Shown one piece after another: positions 1 through 7,946 of a stretch of 64,000 nt of DNA. A program made the translations under genes and the position numbers. Each line of letters starts with the position of its first letter. The stretch's first letter is position 1. The stretch covers positions 1 through 64,000 of the forward strand of contig NZ_JAMYXM010000005.1 in NCBI RefSeq assembly GCF_024158145.1. Reading direction: 5' to 3'. The stretch comes from Notoacmeibacter sp. MSK16QG-6 (lineage in GTDB: Bacteria > Pseudomonadota > Alphaproteobacteria > Rhizobiales > Rhizobiaceae). The notes under the pieces were generated by a model. That model had not been told where the DNA came from, did no database searches, and saw nothing but the letters and a program-made list of their open reading frames with translations.

Positions 1-579
1 GCCGTTCCATCCCCGCCATTCGATCTGGCGGATTTCGGTCAGGTTTCGCGCCCGCCGCGCTTTCAGCACCGCCTCCTTGGCGCTCCAGAGCAGCGTCAGT
101 CGGGGATCGTCGGCAGGGCAGGGACCAAGCCGACGCGACTCCGCGGGCGAAACAAATTGCTGGACTACGGCGGGAGTGAAGGTCCGCAGGCGCTCGATGT
201 CGATGCCGATGGGCGTATCCGAAAGGGCCGCCCCCGCCATCGCGCCGGAGTGCGAGATGGTCAGACAGCCATCCAGCGGGGAACGGACCGGCCCGCTGCG
301 CCCACCGTCCGGCAAGACCGGCAGTGACCGAAGCGGTAGCGGCTCCAATCCTCGCTCCAGCCGGTCGGCCTGAAGCGCGGCCTTGGCGGCCATCCGTCCC
401 GCCAGCCATTCATGACGCTTTCGGGCGAGCGGATAGCTCCGCCACAGCGTCAGTTCGTCGTGAGAGAGGATGTCGCAGGCGTGTGTCTCCAGCGCCCTCG
501 CCGTCCCGCCGGCGAAGTTCAGCAGGAAGACGGTTCGGCCGCCGAGCCGAATTTGCGAAAGGACGGGCGCGGTCGGCAT
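1..579 (-). CDS. pigL: 4'-phosphopantetheinyl transferase, PigL-type (3' end beyond window)
   Basis: Read by hand on the minus strand from an ATG at 579; 193 codons are open to the window edge, so the C-terminus is missing. The Sfp-type signature is clear: RKRHEWLAGRMAAKAAL (substrate and CoA side), GIDIERL with the metal-binding acids, and LLWSAKEAVLKA. The enzyme moves the phosphopantetheine arm of CoA to a conserved Ser of carrier proteins, here presumably PigG and the ACP domain of PigH. It begins 2 nt after the pigK stop, so it belongs to the pig operon. The family call is firm; the name pigL rests on operon position. Confidence 0.9.
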   Translation of the reverse strand, partial: MPTAPVLSQIRLGGRTVFLLNFAGGTARALETHACDILSHDELTLWRSYPLARKRHEWLAGRMAAKAALQADRLERGLEPLPLRSLPVLPDGGRSGPVRSPLDGCLTISHSGAMAGAALSDTPIGIDIERLRTFTPAVVQQFVSPAESRRLGPCPADDPRLTLLWSAKEAVLKARRARNLTEIRQIEWRGWNG

Positions 580-581
580 TG

Positions 582-896
582 TCAGGACGACCGTACGTAG
601 CCTTCGCCGAGCCGAGTGCCGATGATCTCCTCCTGGACCTCGGCCATGTCGGAAAAGGCCGCGACGAGGCTGTCGAAAACATCGGTCCGCATGTCTTTCT
701 CGAAGGCTTCGAGCGATGTCACGGTGATCACTTCGAAATAGTCGAAATCGGCACCCGGATCGGCGCGTTGAACGGAGAACGAGACGACGCTCGGCAGCTG
801 TGGACATGCGGCGTAGTCGCTCGTCTGCACCCAGTTTTCGAAGCGCTCGGCATAGGATTGGGCGAGGAGCCGGATCTTGTGGACGATCAGTTGCAT
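582..896 (-). CDS. pigK: Small PigK-like protein of the prodigiosin operon
   Basis: A 104-aa protein starting MQLIVHKIRLLAQSYAERF. Its ATG at 896 overlaps the end of pigJ by 10 nt, the usual sign of translational coupling. No catalytic motif was recognised; length and position between the ketosynthase gene and the phosphopantetheinyl transferase gene match pigK in Serratia. PigK has been linked to the bipyrrole (MBC) branch, perhaps as a helper protein, but its biochemistry is unclear. The FDYFEVITVTSLEAFEKDM stretch resembles small alpha/beta-barrel dimer proteins (RedY-like), an impression only. Confidence 0.75.
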   Translation of the reverse strand: MQLIVHKIRLLAQSYAERFENWVQTSDYAACPQLPSVVSFSVQRADPGADFDYFEVITVTSLEAFEKDMRTDVFDSLVAAFSDMAEVQEEIIGTRLGEGYVRSS

Positions 897-3370
897 TGTG
901 TCTCCGAAAACTGTTGCGCCGGGGGGGCTTCGACGATGGCGTGAAAATTGGTGCCGCCGGTGCCGAGCGTGTTGATTGCGGCGCGGCGCGGGGCGGGACC
1001 GTCCACCCAGGGCTGAGGCTTGTCCGAGAGCCGCCAGGGTCCACGTTCGAGGCCGAGATCGGGGTGGACCGGGCCGCGCAGGATTGTCGGCGGGATCTGG
1101 CCCGTTTCCACCATGCAGAGCGCACGGATCAGCCCCGCCATCCCGGCAGCGGCGAAACTGTGGCCGATCATCGATTTCACCGAGCCGAGGCCGGTGCCGG
1201 CGGCGGTCCCGTTCCGATGATCGCTTGCGCAATGTCTGACCGGCTCTCCATAGACGGCGTTGAGGGCCTCGATCTCGATCCGGTCGCCGCGGACCGTGCC
1301 GGTGCCGTGGGCCTCGACATAGCCGATGGAGGCCGGTTCGATGCCGGCATCCTCCAGCGCCCGGCGCATCGCCGAGATCTGGCCGCGCGGATCGGGCGCA
1401 GTGAAGGAAATGGCGTCCGACGAGCCGCCGATGCCACGGATGACACCGAGAATGTTGGCCTGTCCCGCCTGCGCATCCGAAAGCCGTTGCAACACCACCG
1501 CGCCCGCGCCGTCTCCGGGCGAAAAACCGTCGGCCTCTTCGGTGAAGGGCGAGATACGTTCGCTCGACAACATGCGCTGCGCCGAGCACAGCGTCAGATC
1601 GCGCGGATTGTTGGGAAGTTCAGCCGCCACGACGAGCGCCGCGTCGCAAAGGCCGAGTTGCAATTGCCGCATGGCGATGTCGAGCGCCGCCAGTGACGAG
1701 GCGCAGGCGCTTTCAACGGCAATGCCGGGCGCGTTCAGTCCAAATTCGGCGGAGAGCCGCCTGGCCGTTTCGGCGGGCAGGAGGCCGGCAAGCGGCATTG
1801 TCGGGGAGGGAGTGTCGCTTTCGGCAAGGTGAAGAACGGAGGCGAGTTCCGCCTGATGGCAGATATTGGAATATTGCCGCTCCGCGCCGGTGCATAACTG
1901 CGTCGCCACAACGACAAGCCAGCGTTGCGGGGATGGCGATTTTTGCCCTGCCGCCCTGCCACTTTGATCAAGAGCTTCGCTCGCGACCGCGAAGGCGAGG
2001 CTTTGGCAAGCGTCAGCTGCGGTCCCGGCGCCTTGCCCACCAGACACGCCGCTTTGTTCAGCCGGACGCAACTCGCCGCCGATCTCTGCATAGCTGGAGA
2101 GGGGGATAGCCTTGTTCCGGTCGAAACAGGTTTGGCGCGGCAGCGCATTCTCGCTCAGGGGACCGATGCCGTCGCGGCCGGCCTTGAAGGCATCCAGCAC
2201 CGCTTCACGTCCTATGAACGGGCCGTAGCTGGCGCCCAGCCCGACAATGGCGACGCGCTCCCGAATAGCCGAAGCAGCCAGGTCGGCGCTGACAGGCGCA
2301 CTCTCTTGCCAGGGTGCGGGGCCGCGTAAGCGAAATGCCCAACCTCGCCCGTAAAGGCTGCGGCCGACAATCGTGGCCGACTGGCCGTCAGCGAGGGATG
2401 ACAAGGCGTTTTCCAAAGCCCCGGCGCCGGCATGCGCCAGTCCGAAACCTTCGGGCGATGGCAGGTTCAGCGCTTCGGCGCTGGCGGGGCAGGCGGCTTG
2501 CACCCGGTCGGCGGGAAGCGCTTCGATGAGCGTCTGCAAATCGGCCCCGTCGTTCCCCGCATCCCGGCCAGATGGGTCGGACTGGCGGCTTGCGAAACCA
2601 TCGATCACCGCGAGGATGGGGTCGTTGTCGCGGCGCGCGTTATCGAGCCTCCTCAGGACGAAGACGCTCGCGCCTTCGATCAGAGGGATGCCCGCTCCAA
2701 TCGCATCGGCCAGAGCCAACGCCATATGAGCGCCCTCGAAACGCTGGCCTACAGCAACGAAGACCGTGTCCGACGCACCCGAATGGAGGCCGAGCGCTGC
2801 CGTCTCGAACGAGGCGAATGTCGTTGCCTCGGCGCTTTCCAGCGCGAGGATGCGGCCATGCGCGCCGACCTCCAGCCCGATCCGCGCGGCAATGATGCTG
2901 GCCATCTCGCCGACCTTATCGTGGGTGGTCGATCCAAAATGCGTTTGAAGCAGCCGCTTCTTGCGAACGATGGTTTCGGCGTCGGACCCGCTAAGCGCGG
3001 AGACGCCGGCGACCTTCAGCGCATTTCGCAATGTCGCGTCGAAACCGCCGCATACCCCGACAATGACGTCCGTGCGGTCCGGATCGTACCGGAACGCCGC
3101 TTCCTTGGCGCTCCCGCTCATCGCCTCGCGCGTCAGCGACAGAAGGTTCAAGGTCAGCGCGGAGACCGCCCGTTCGAAGATCGGCGGAATGCGAAAGGCC
3201 GAAGCCGGGACCGGGGCCGGTCCGAGCAGCCGCGCCTGCACATTGGCCGCCCTTCGAGCCACCCCCGGCGCGCATCTGGCCAGCCGGTGCGGCGGAAACG
3301 GCGCCATCTCCGCCGGGCGATAATGAGCGGCCGCGACAATGGCGAGAGGCTCCCGAGGCATGGCGTTCAT
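887..3370 (-). CDS. pigJ: Beta-ketoacyl synthase, PigJ (tandem KS)
   Basis: An 827-aa protein with two ketosynthase halves. The C-terminal half (about 390-820) is a complete KS: Cys in VESACASSLAALDIA, first His in VEAHGTGTVRGD, second His in IGHSFAAAGMAG, and a C-terminal GTGGTNFHAIVE. The N-terminal half (about 60-370) keeps the fold, but its nucleophile region reads ESAEATTFASF, with no Cys, like a chain-length-factor partner. In prodigiosin biosynthesis PigJ condenses the pyrrolyl thioester on PigG with malonyl carried on PigH, making the second pyrrole of MBC. It overlaps pigI by 4 nt (ATGA). Confidence 0.9.
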   Translation of the reverse strand: MNAMPREPLAIVAAAHYRPAEMAPFPPHRLARCAPGVARRAANVQARLLGPAPVPASAFRIPPIFERAVSALTLNLLSLTREAMSGSAKEAAFRYDPDRTDVIVGVCGGFDATLRNALKVAGVSALSGSDAETIVRKKRLLQTHFGSTTHDKVGEMASIIAARIGLEVGAHGRILALESAEATTFASFETAALGLHSGASDTVFVAVGQRFEGAHMALALADAIGAGIPLIEGASVFVLRRLDNARRDNDPILAVIDGFASRQSDPSGRDAGNDGADLQTLIEALPADRVQAACPASAEALNLPSPEGFGLAHAGAGALENALSSLADGQSATIVGRSLYGRGWAFRLRGPAPWQESAPVSADLAASAIRERVAIVGLGASYGPFIGREAVLDAFKAGRDGIGPLSENALPRQTCFDRNKAIPLSSYAEIGGELRPAEQSGVSGGQGAGTAADACQSLAFAVASEALDQSGRAAGQKSPSPQRWLVVVATQLCTGAERQYSNICHQAELASVLHLAESDTPSPTMPLAGLLPAETARRLSAEFGLNAPGIAVESACASSLAALDIAMRQLQLGLCDAALVVAAELPNNPRDLTLCSAQRMLSSERISPFTEEADGFSPGDGAGAVVLQRLSDAQAGQANILGVIRGIGGSSDAISFTAPDPRGQISAMRRALEDAGIEPASIGYVEAHGTGTVRGDRIEIEALNAVYGEPVRHCASDHRNGTAAGTGLGSVKSMIGHSFAAAGMAGLIRALCMVETGQIPPTILRGPVHPDLGLERGPWRLSDKPQPWVDGPAPRRAAINTLGTGGTNFHAIVEAPPAQQFSETQCN

Positions 3371-4977
3371 GCGTCTTCCGCCTCCTCCAACCTGCGCTGC
3401 TCTGGGGCGCGAAGGAACTGGTCCTCGGCGATGCGGGTCAGTTGCCGCATGTCGATCTTGCCATTGGGATTGAGCGGCAGTGTGGACATGATCTTGAAAT
3501 GGCGCGGCAGCATATAGCGGGGCAGAAGCGAGCGGAGGTGGTTGAGGAGTTCGATCGCGCTTGGCGGCGACCTGCCGGCTTCGCAGGAAACGAAAGCGAC
3601 GAGATCGCTGCCGCGCGGCCCGCTTATATGAATGGTGGCAGCCTGGCGGACGGCAGGGTGGCGCACGATTGCCGCCTCGATTTCGCCGAGTTCCACCCGG
3701 TTGCCCTGCATCTTGACGATGCGGTCGATGCGTCCGTGATAGTGCAGAACGCCATCGCGAGACGAGACGATATCGCCGGTGGCGTGCCGCCCGGTGCGGT
3801 GGCTGGTCCTGATGGTTTCGTCGGCTACGTTGAGATAACCGGGCGTGACCAGCGATCCCTCAATGACCAGTTCGCCTTTCGCCCCCTCTGCCACCGGCAG
3901 CCGGGTTTCGGGGTCCAAAATATGGGCGGTCTGGCCCGGTAGCGGCCTGCCGATCGGCACCGATTGATCCCGTGCAAGGTCGGCGTCGGTCACGCGATGG
4001 GCAGTGCAGACATTCGTTTCCGTCGGGCCGTAGAGATTGTAGAGCGCGCAGCTCTCTCGCAGTTGCGCCGCCATGGCCTGCAAATCGAAGATCGGGAACA
4101 CCTCACCGGCGAACAACACCCGGCGGAGGGACGGCGCGACATCCGGCCCGAGCAGTTTCGCGCGGGTCAGCATCGTCAGGATGGACGGAACGGCGTAGAT
4201 TGTCGTTACGCCATATCGGCCGATGCCTTCCGAAATCGCGGCGATGTTGGATTGCTGAGGCGTCGGGATCGGCCAGACGGCGGCGCCCACTCTCGCGGCG
4301 GCGAAAAGGTCGAAGGTCGACAGATCGAAATGGAAGCTGGCGTGATTGGCGATCACGTCATCGGCCTTCAGGTCGAACTCGCCGACGGCCCAGCCGACAA
4401 AGGCATGGAGATTGCGATAGGAGAGCTGAACGCCTTTCGGCACGCCGGTCGAGCCGGAGGTAAAGAGAACCGTCGCCACCGTGTCGGGAAGCGGCGAGAA
4501 CGGCTCGTGCGGCGCATCGGGAAGTGAACCGAGGCGGTCGGAAGACACCGGCAGCCCAGGCGTCGTCTGGGTCGTCTCGCCATCGGCAAACAGCACGAGG
4601 CGAAGGCTGTCCGGCAATGCGCCGGGCAGGTGGGAGAGGAGGTCGGGATGCGCCACCATGACCTCCGGATCGGCCTCCCGGAGGATTTGAGCCGCCCGCG
4701 CGCTCGGTTGGCAAGGGTCGAGCGGGACATAGGCCAGCCCCGCTTCCAGCGCGCCCCAGATCGCCGCGATGAAGTCGTTCCCCTTCAACGTCCAGATCGC
4801 CATGCGGGCGCCGGGTTTGACGCCCGCTTGCTGGATGCGCGCCGCGATCCGGCAAGCCTGCCGATGGAGCGAGCCATAGCTTACCGTGTCCGGGCCGAGG
4901 AGGGCGGGGGCGTCTGGAAAGCGCGAGGCGCTCTCACGCAGGCCGTCGATCACGGCGAAATAAGAGAGGTCAGACAT
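3367..4977 (-). CDS. pigI: L-prolyl-AMP ligase (adenylation enzyme), PigI
   Basis: A 536-aa ANL-superfamily adenylation enzyme. Visible core motifs are LFTSGSTGVPKG (A3, P-loop), NLYGPTETNVC (A5), the TGD motif in RHATGDIV and the late lysine in NPNGKIDMRQL (A10). In the prodigiosin pathway PigI activates L-proline as prolyl-AMP and loads it on the phosphopantetheine of PigG. It overlaps pigH by 8 nt and pigJ by 4 nt. Proline specificity is inferred from operon context, since the specificity residues were not aligned. Confidence 0.9.
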   Translation of the reverse strand: MSDLSYFAVIDGLRESASRFPDAPALLGPDTVSYGSLHRQACRIAARIQQAGVKPGARMAIWTLKGNDFIAAIWGALEAGLAYVPLDPCQPSARAAQILREADPEVMVAHPDLLSHLPGALPDSLRLVLFADGETTQTTPGLPVSSDRLGSLPDAPHEPFSPLPDTVATVLFTSGSTGVPKGVQLSYRNLHAFVGWAVGEFDLKADDVIANHASFHFDLSTFDLFAAARVGAAVWPIPTPQQSNIAAISEGIGRYGVTTIYAVPSILTMLTRAKLLGPDVAPSLRRVLFAGEVFPIFDLQAMAAQLRESCALYNLYGPTETNVCTAHRVTDADLARDQSVPIGRPLPGQTAHILDPETRLPVAEGAKGELVIEGSLVTPGYLNVADETIRTSHRTGRHATGDIVSSRDGVLHYHGRIDRIVKMQGNRVELGEIEAAIVRHPAVRQAATIHISGPRGSDLVAFVSCEAGRSPPSAIELLNHLRSLLPRYMLPRHFKIMSTLPLNPNGKIDMRQLTRIAEDQFLRAPEQRRLEEAEDA

Positions 4978-6625
4978 GGGTTTGCACTCCGACCTCTTCG
5001 GCGCTGTCGACGACGATCTGCGCGGCCAGATCCAGATCCTCCAGCGTATGCTCGGATGTCACGGAAATCCGCAGCCGCGCATCGCCTACCGCCACGCCCG
5101 GAAAGACGACCGTCTGGCAGAACATACCGCGCGCCCGCACCGCGCGGCCCATTTCCAGCGTCTTGCGGTCGTCGCCGATAACGATAGGCAGTATCGCGCT
5201 TTGCGTTTCTCCAAGATCGAAGCCGGCCTTGAGCAGTTTGCTCTTCAGGTGACCGATATTGCGCCACAGCGTCTCGATGCGTTGCGGCTCTGACTTCATG
5301 ATGTCGATGGAAGCGATCAGCCCTGCGGCGACATGGGCGGGAATGGTGGCGGCGAAGACGTAGGAATTGGCGTAGAACCGCAGATATTCGACCACATCGG
5401 CGCGCGCAGCGACAAATCCGCCCACACCGGCGAGGGTTTTGGAGAAGGTGCCGAGTTCCAGATCGATCTGGCCCTTCAGGCCGAAATGCTCGCTGGTGCC
5501 GGAGCCGGTCTTGCCGAGGACGCCGGTCGAATGCGCATCGTCGACAAGCACCTTGGCGTCGTATTTGCGCGCCAGTTCCACCACGCGGGGCAGATCGACG
5601 ATGTCGCCATGCATGGAGAAGACGCCATCGGTGACGATCAGCCGCCCCCCATCGGCGTCGGCGCTGCGCTCCAGCGCCCGTTCGAGCGCGCCGGTGGTGT
5701 GCTGATAGATACGCCGCGACGCGCCGGAAAGCTTGCAGCCATCCTGAATACTCATATGGTTGAGGGCGTCGGTGAAGACGATATCCCGGCTTCCCATCAG
5801 CGCTGAGATCGTTCCGACATTGGCTGAATAGCCGGACGGAAAGACGATCGAATCCTCGGTGCCCTTCAGTTCGGCGAGTTTACGTTCCAACTCCTTGTGC
5901 AGCACGTTCGAGCCGCCGATCAGGCGGCAGCCCGTATTGGTCGCGCCGTAGCGGCTGGCCGCATCGCGGATCGCTTCGATCACGCGCGGGTCGTTCGCCA
6001 GGCCCAGATAGTTGTTGGACGCAAACATCAGAAATTCGGTGCGTAGGCCGCTGACCTCGTCATGGATCACCGCACGGTTCTGGCACGGACCTTCGAGCGG
6101 CATGCCGTACCAGTAGAAACCGACGTCGCGCTGGGTTTTGTAGAATGCATCGAATGCCTCGACCTTATGAAACAGGTCGCGGTGCGGCATGTCGGCGAAG
6201 TCGCGCATGGTGCGCGTTTCGGCCGTCGGCGCAGGAAATGTCGGCGTCTCCTTCGGCGCTTTGTGCGGCGTCTTCAGAAGCATGTCGAGAAGTTCGCCGT
6301 CCGTAGCCGTCTTGCCCTGGCCCTTTGCCGTGGGCGGCGCGGGGACGGGGCGGCCATCGAGCGCGCGGGCGAGCTTGCGCGCCAACTCGTCGATCGAGGC
6401 GGCGCCGGAAAGCTTGCCGCTATCTGCGGGCAATCCGCACCGGGCCAGAAGATCGGCTGTGATTTCCAGTTGGACGATGCTGTCGATGCCAAGATCGGTC
6501 TCGAATTCGGCGTCGGCCGCAAGCTGGTCCAGCGGGTAGCCGGTCTGCTGCTGTACGACGTAAAGCGTCAGGGCCAGGGCGTCGTCGAACTGCGTGTTCT
6601 GGAGCGTCATCTGAGTGTCGGTCAT
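4970..6625 (-). CDS. pigH: ACP-aminotransferase fusion, HBM synthase PigH
   Basis: A 551-aa fusion. Residues about 15-90 form an acyl carrier domain with the phosphopantetheine Ser in LGIDSIVQLEI. Residues about 145-545 are an alpha-oxoamine synthase (ALAS/AONS-type, PLP): SNNYLGLANDPRV, the HxSxxDGCKLS region, DDAHSTGVLGKTG and the PLP lysine in LGTFSKTLAGVGG. PigH decarboxylates serine and condenses it with the KS product to give 4-hydroxy-2,2'-bipyrrole-5-methanol (HBM). Serratia PigH, as I recall, carries two ACP domains; only one is seen here. The gene overlaps pigI and follows pigG by 23 nt. Confidence 0.9.
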   Translation of the reverse strand: MTDTQMTLQNTQFDDALALTLYVVQQQTGYPLDQLAADAEFETDLGIDSIVQLEITADLLARCGLPADSGKLSGAASIDELARKLARALDGRPVPAPPTAKGQGKTATDGELLDMLLKTPHKAPKETPTFPAPTAETRTMRDFADMPHRDLFHKVEAFDAFYKTQRDVGFYWYGMPLEGPCQNRAVIHDEVSGLRTEFLMFASNNYLGLANDPRVIEAIRDAASRYGATNTGCRLIGGSNVLHKELERKLAELKGTEDSIVFPSGYSANVGTISALMGSRDIVFTDALNHMSIQDGCKLSGASRRIYQHTTGALERALERSADADGGRLIVTDGVFSMHGDIVDLPRVVELARKYDAKVLVDDAHSTGVLGKTGSGTSEHFGLKGQIDLELGTFSKTLAGVGGFVAARADVVEYLRFYANSYVFAATIPAHVAAGLIASIDIMKSEPQRIETLWRNIGHLKSKLLKAGFDLGETQSAILPIVIGDDRKTLEMGRAVRARGMFCQTVVFPGVAVGDARLRISVTSEHTLEDLDLAAQIVVDSAEEVGVQTHV

Positions 6626-6648
6626 CTCTTGTCTCCGTGTGCGGTGGT

Positions 6649-6900
6649 TCAGGCAGCGGCGCTGGGGGCCAGAAGATCGTTGGTCATCCGCACGATGGCG
6701 CGGGCACTGGCGAAATTGTCGGGTTTGATCTCGGTCAGCGGCACGGTGACGCCAAACTCGGCCTGAATGATTTCGATGAGGTCGAAAAATGTACTGGAAT
6801 CCAGAATGTTGAGTTCCAGCAGGGGCGTGTCGAGCGAGAGCTGTTCCTCAAGGCCCAGCGCGTAATTCTCGTTGAGAAGCGAAAGAATTTTCTTTTCCAT
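6649..6900 (-). CDS. pigG: Peptidyl carrier protein, PigG
   Basis: An 83-aa stand-alone carrier protein. The phosphopantetheine attachment Ser lies in NILDSSTFFDLIEII, following a typical carrier helix. It should carry prolyl and then pyrrolyl thioesters made by PigI and a PigA-type flavin oxidase, and donate them to PigJ. It starts 18 nt after the pigF stop. The ATG at 6900 is chosen because MEKKILSLL is a normal carrier N-terminus. Confidence 0.9.
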   Translation of the reverse strand: MEKKILSLLNENYALGLEEQLSLDTPLLELNILDSSTFFDLIEIIQAEFGVTVPLTEIKPDNFASARAIVRMTNDLLAPSAAA

Positions 6901-6918
6901 GGCTTGTCGGTCTCCTGG

Positions 6919-7938
6919 TCAGGGTTTCTCGCCAATGAGCAAGGTGCGTGGGCCTTCCAGCGGCATGGCGCGCACATTTGCGAAGCCAGCCTGGCGGAAG
7001 CGTTCCAGATATTCGGCGCAGGTGCTTTCGATGCCGCCGTCGGACGAGACGAGCATGTTCAGAGACAGAAGCGCGACGAAGGCCGGGCCAGCCTGATCGT
7101 CGAGAAGCGGCGTCTCGCTGGCGATGAAGGTGGCGCCGGAAGGCAGGGCGGCGAAGATATTGGAAAGGATGCGCTTTTGGGTCTCGACGCCGTAATCGTG
7201 CAGCATCCAGCCCATATGGACGAGGTCTTCATGAATGTCGGGCAGATCGCCGGCGATCACGTCGCCCTCATAGACGGCGATCCGGTCGAGTTGTCCGGCG
7301 GCGGACAGTTCCTGCCGCATATGACGCGCGGCTTCCGGCAGATCGCAAACGGCGGCGGTCATGTGCGGGTGCGCTGCGATGACCTTGGCCGGCAGCGCGG
7401 CGCGGCCCGATCCAATATCCAGAAAGCCTTTGTGACGGCTGAAATCGTAGCCCTTGACGAAGCTTTCGACGAAAGGATCGGCCAACACACTGAGGAAGGC
7501 GTGAAAGTCAGCTACGTCCTCTGGGTCAGAATAGAGGATGTCGAACCAGTCACGGCTGTCGTTGAACACCGCTGCGCGCTGGTTGCTGTCCTGCCGCACT
7601 GCATCGGCGCAGCGGCTCCAAAGCGGATAGAGGAACTTGTTGGCGTGGCGCGCCAGCGTGCCGAGATATTGCGATCCGTCCCGGCGCAGACAGGCTTCCA
7701 TGCCCGGCGCCAGACGATAGTGCTCGCCGTCACGGATTACGAAGCCGAGTGCGCTGAGAGCGATCAGCATTTGCCGCCCGGAGCTCTCGGCCAGGCCGCA
7801 GCGCTCGCAGATCTCCGCTTCGCTCGCTCCGCCATCGCCAATAGCGTCGAAGATGCCGAGTTCGAAGGCAGCGATGAGCGCCTGGGCGTTGAAGAAGGAC
7901 AGGATGGTCTCGCCAACCCGCGCAAGGTTGTTTTCCAT
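6919..7938 (-). CDS. pigF: S-adenosylmethionine O-methyltransferase, PigF
   Basis: A 339-aa O-methyltransferase of the plant/COMT-like type. An N-terminal winged-helix dimerisation part (GIFDAIGDGGASEAEI, about 30-90) precedes a Rossmann SAM domain with GFLDIGSGRAALPAKV, and a base region HMGWMLHDYG. It methylates HBC to 4-methoxy-2,2'-bipyrrole-5-carbaldehyde (MBC). The open frame extends far upstream, but the ATG at 7938 gives the family N-terminus and lies 8 nt after the pigE stop. Confidence 0.9.
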   Translation of the reverse strand: MENNLARVGETILSFFNAQALIAAFELGIFDAIGDGGASEAEICERCGLAESSGRQMLIALSALGFVIRDGEHYRLAPGMEACLRRDGSQYLGTLARHANKFLYPLWSRCADAVRQDSNQRAAVFNDSRDWFDILYSDPEDVADFHAFLSVLADPFVESFVKGYDFSRHKGFLDIGSGRAALPAKVIAAHPHMTAAVCDLPEAARHMRQELSAAGQLDRIAVYEGDVIAGDLPDIHEDLVHMGWMLHDYGVETQKRILSNIFAALPSGATFIASETPLLDDQAGPAFVALLSLNMLVSSDGGIESTCAEYLERFRQAGFANVRAMPLEGPRTLLIGEKP

Positions 7939-7946
7939 GGGCACTC

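Noticed and set aside
582-1589. Long minus-strand frame of 335 codons
   Set aside because: Only its last 104 codons (PigK) look protein-like. The rest is an arginine-rich shadow of pigJ.
887-3517. Many long plus-strand frames across the pig operon
   Set aside because: They are antisense shadows of high-GC genes, rich in Arg, Ala, Gly and Pro, without family motifs or ribosome sites.
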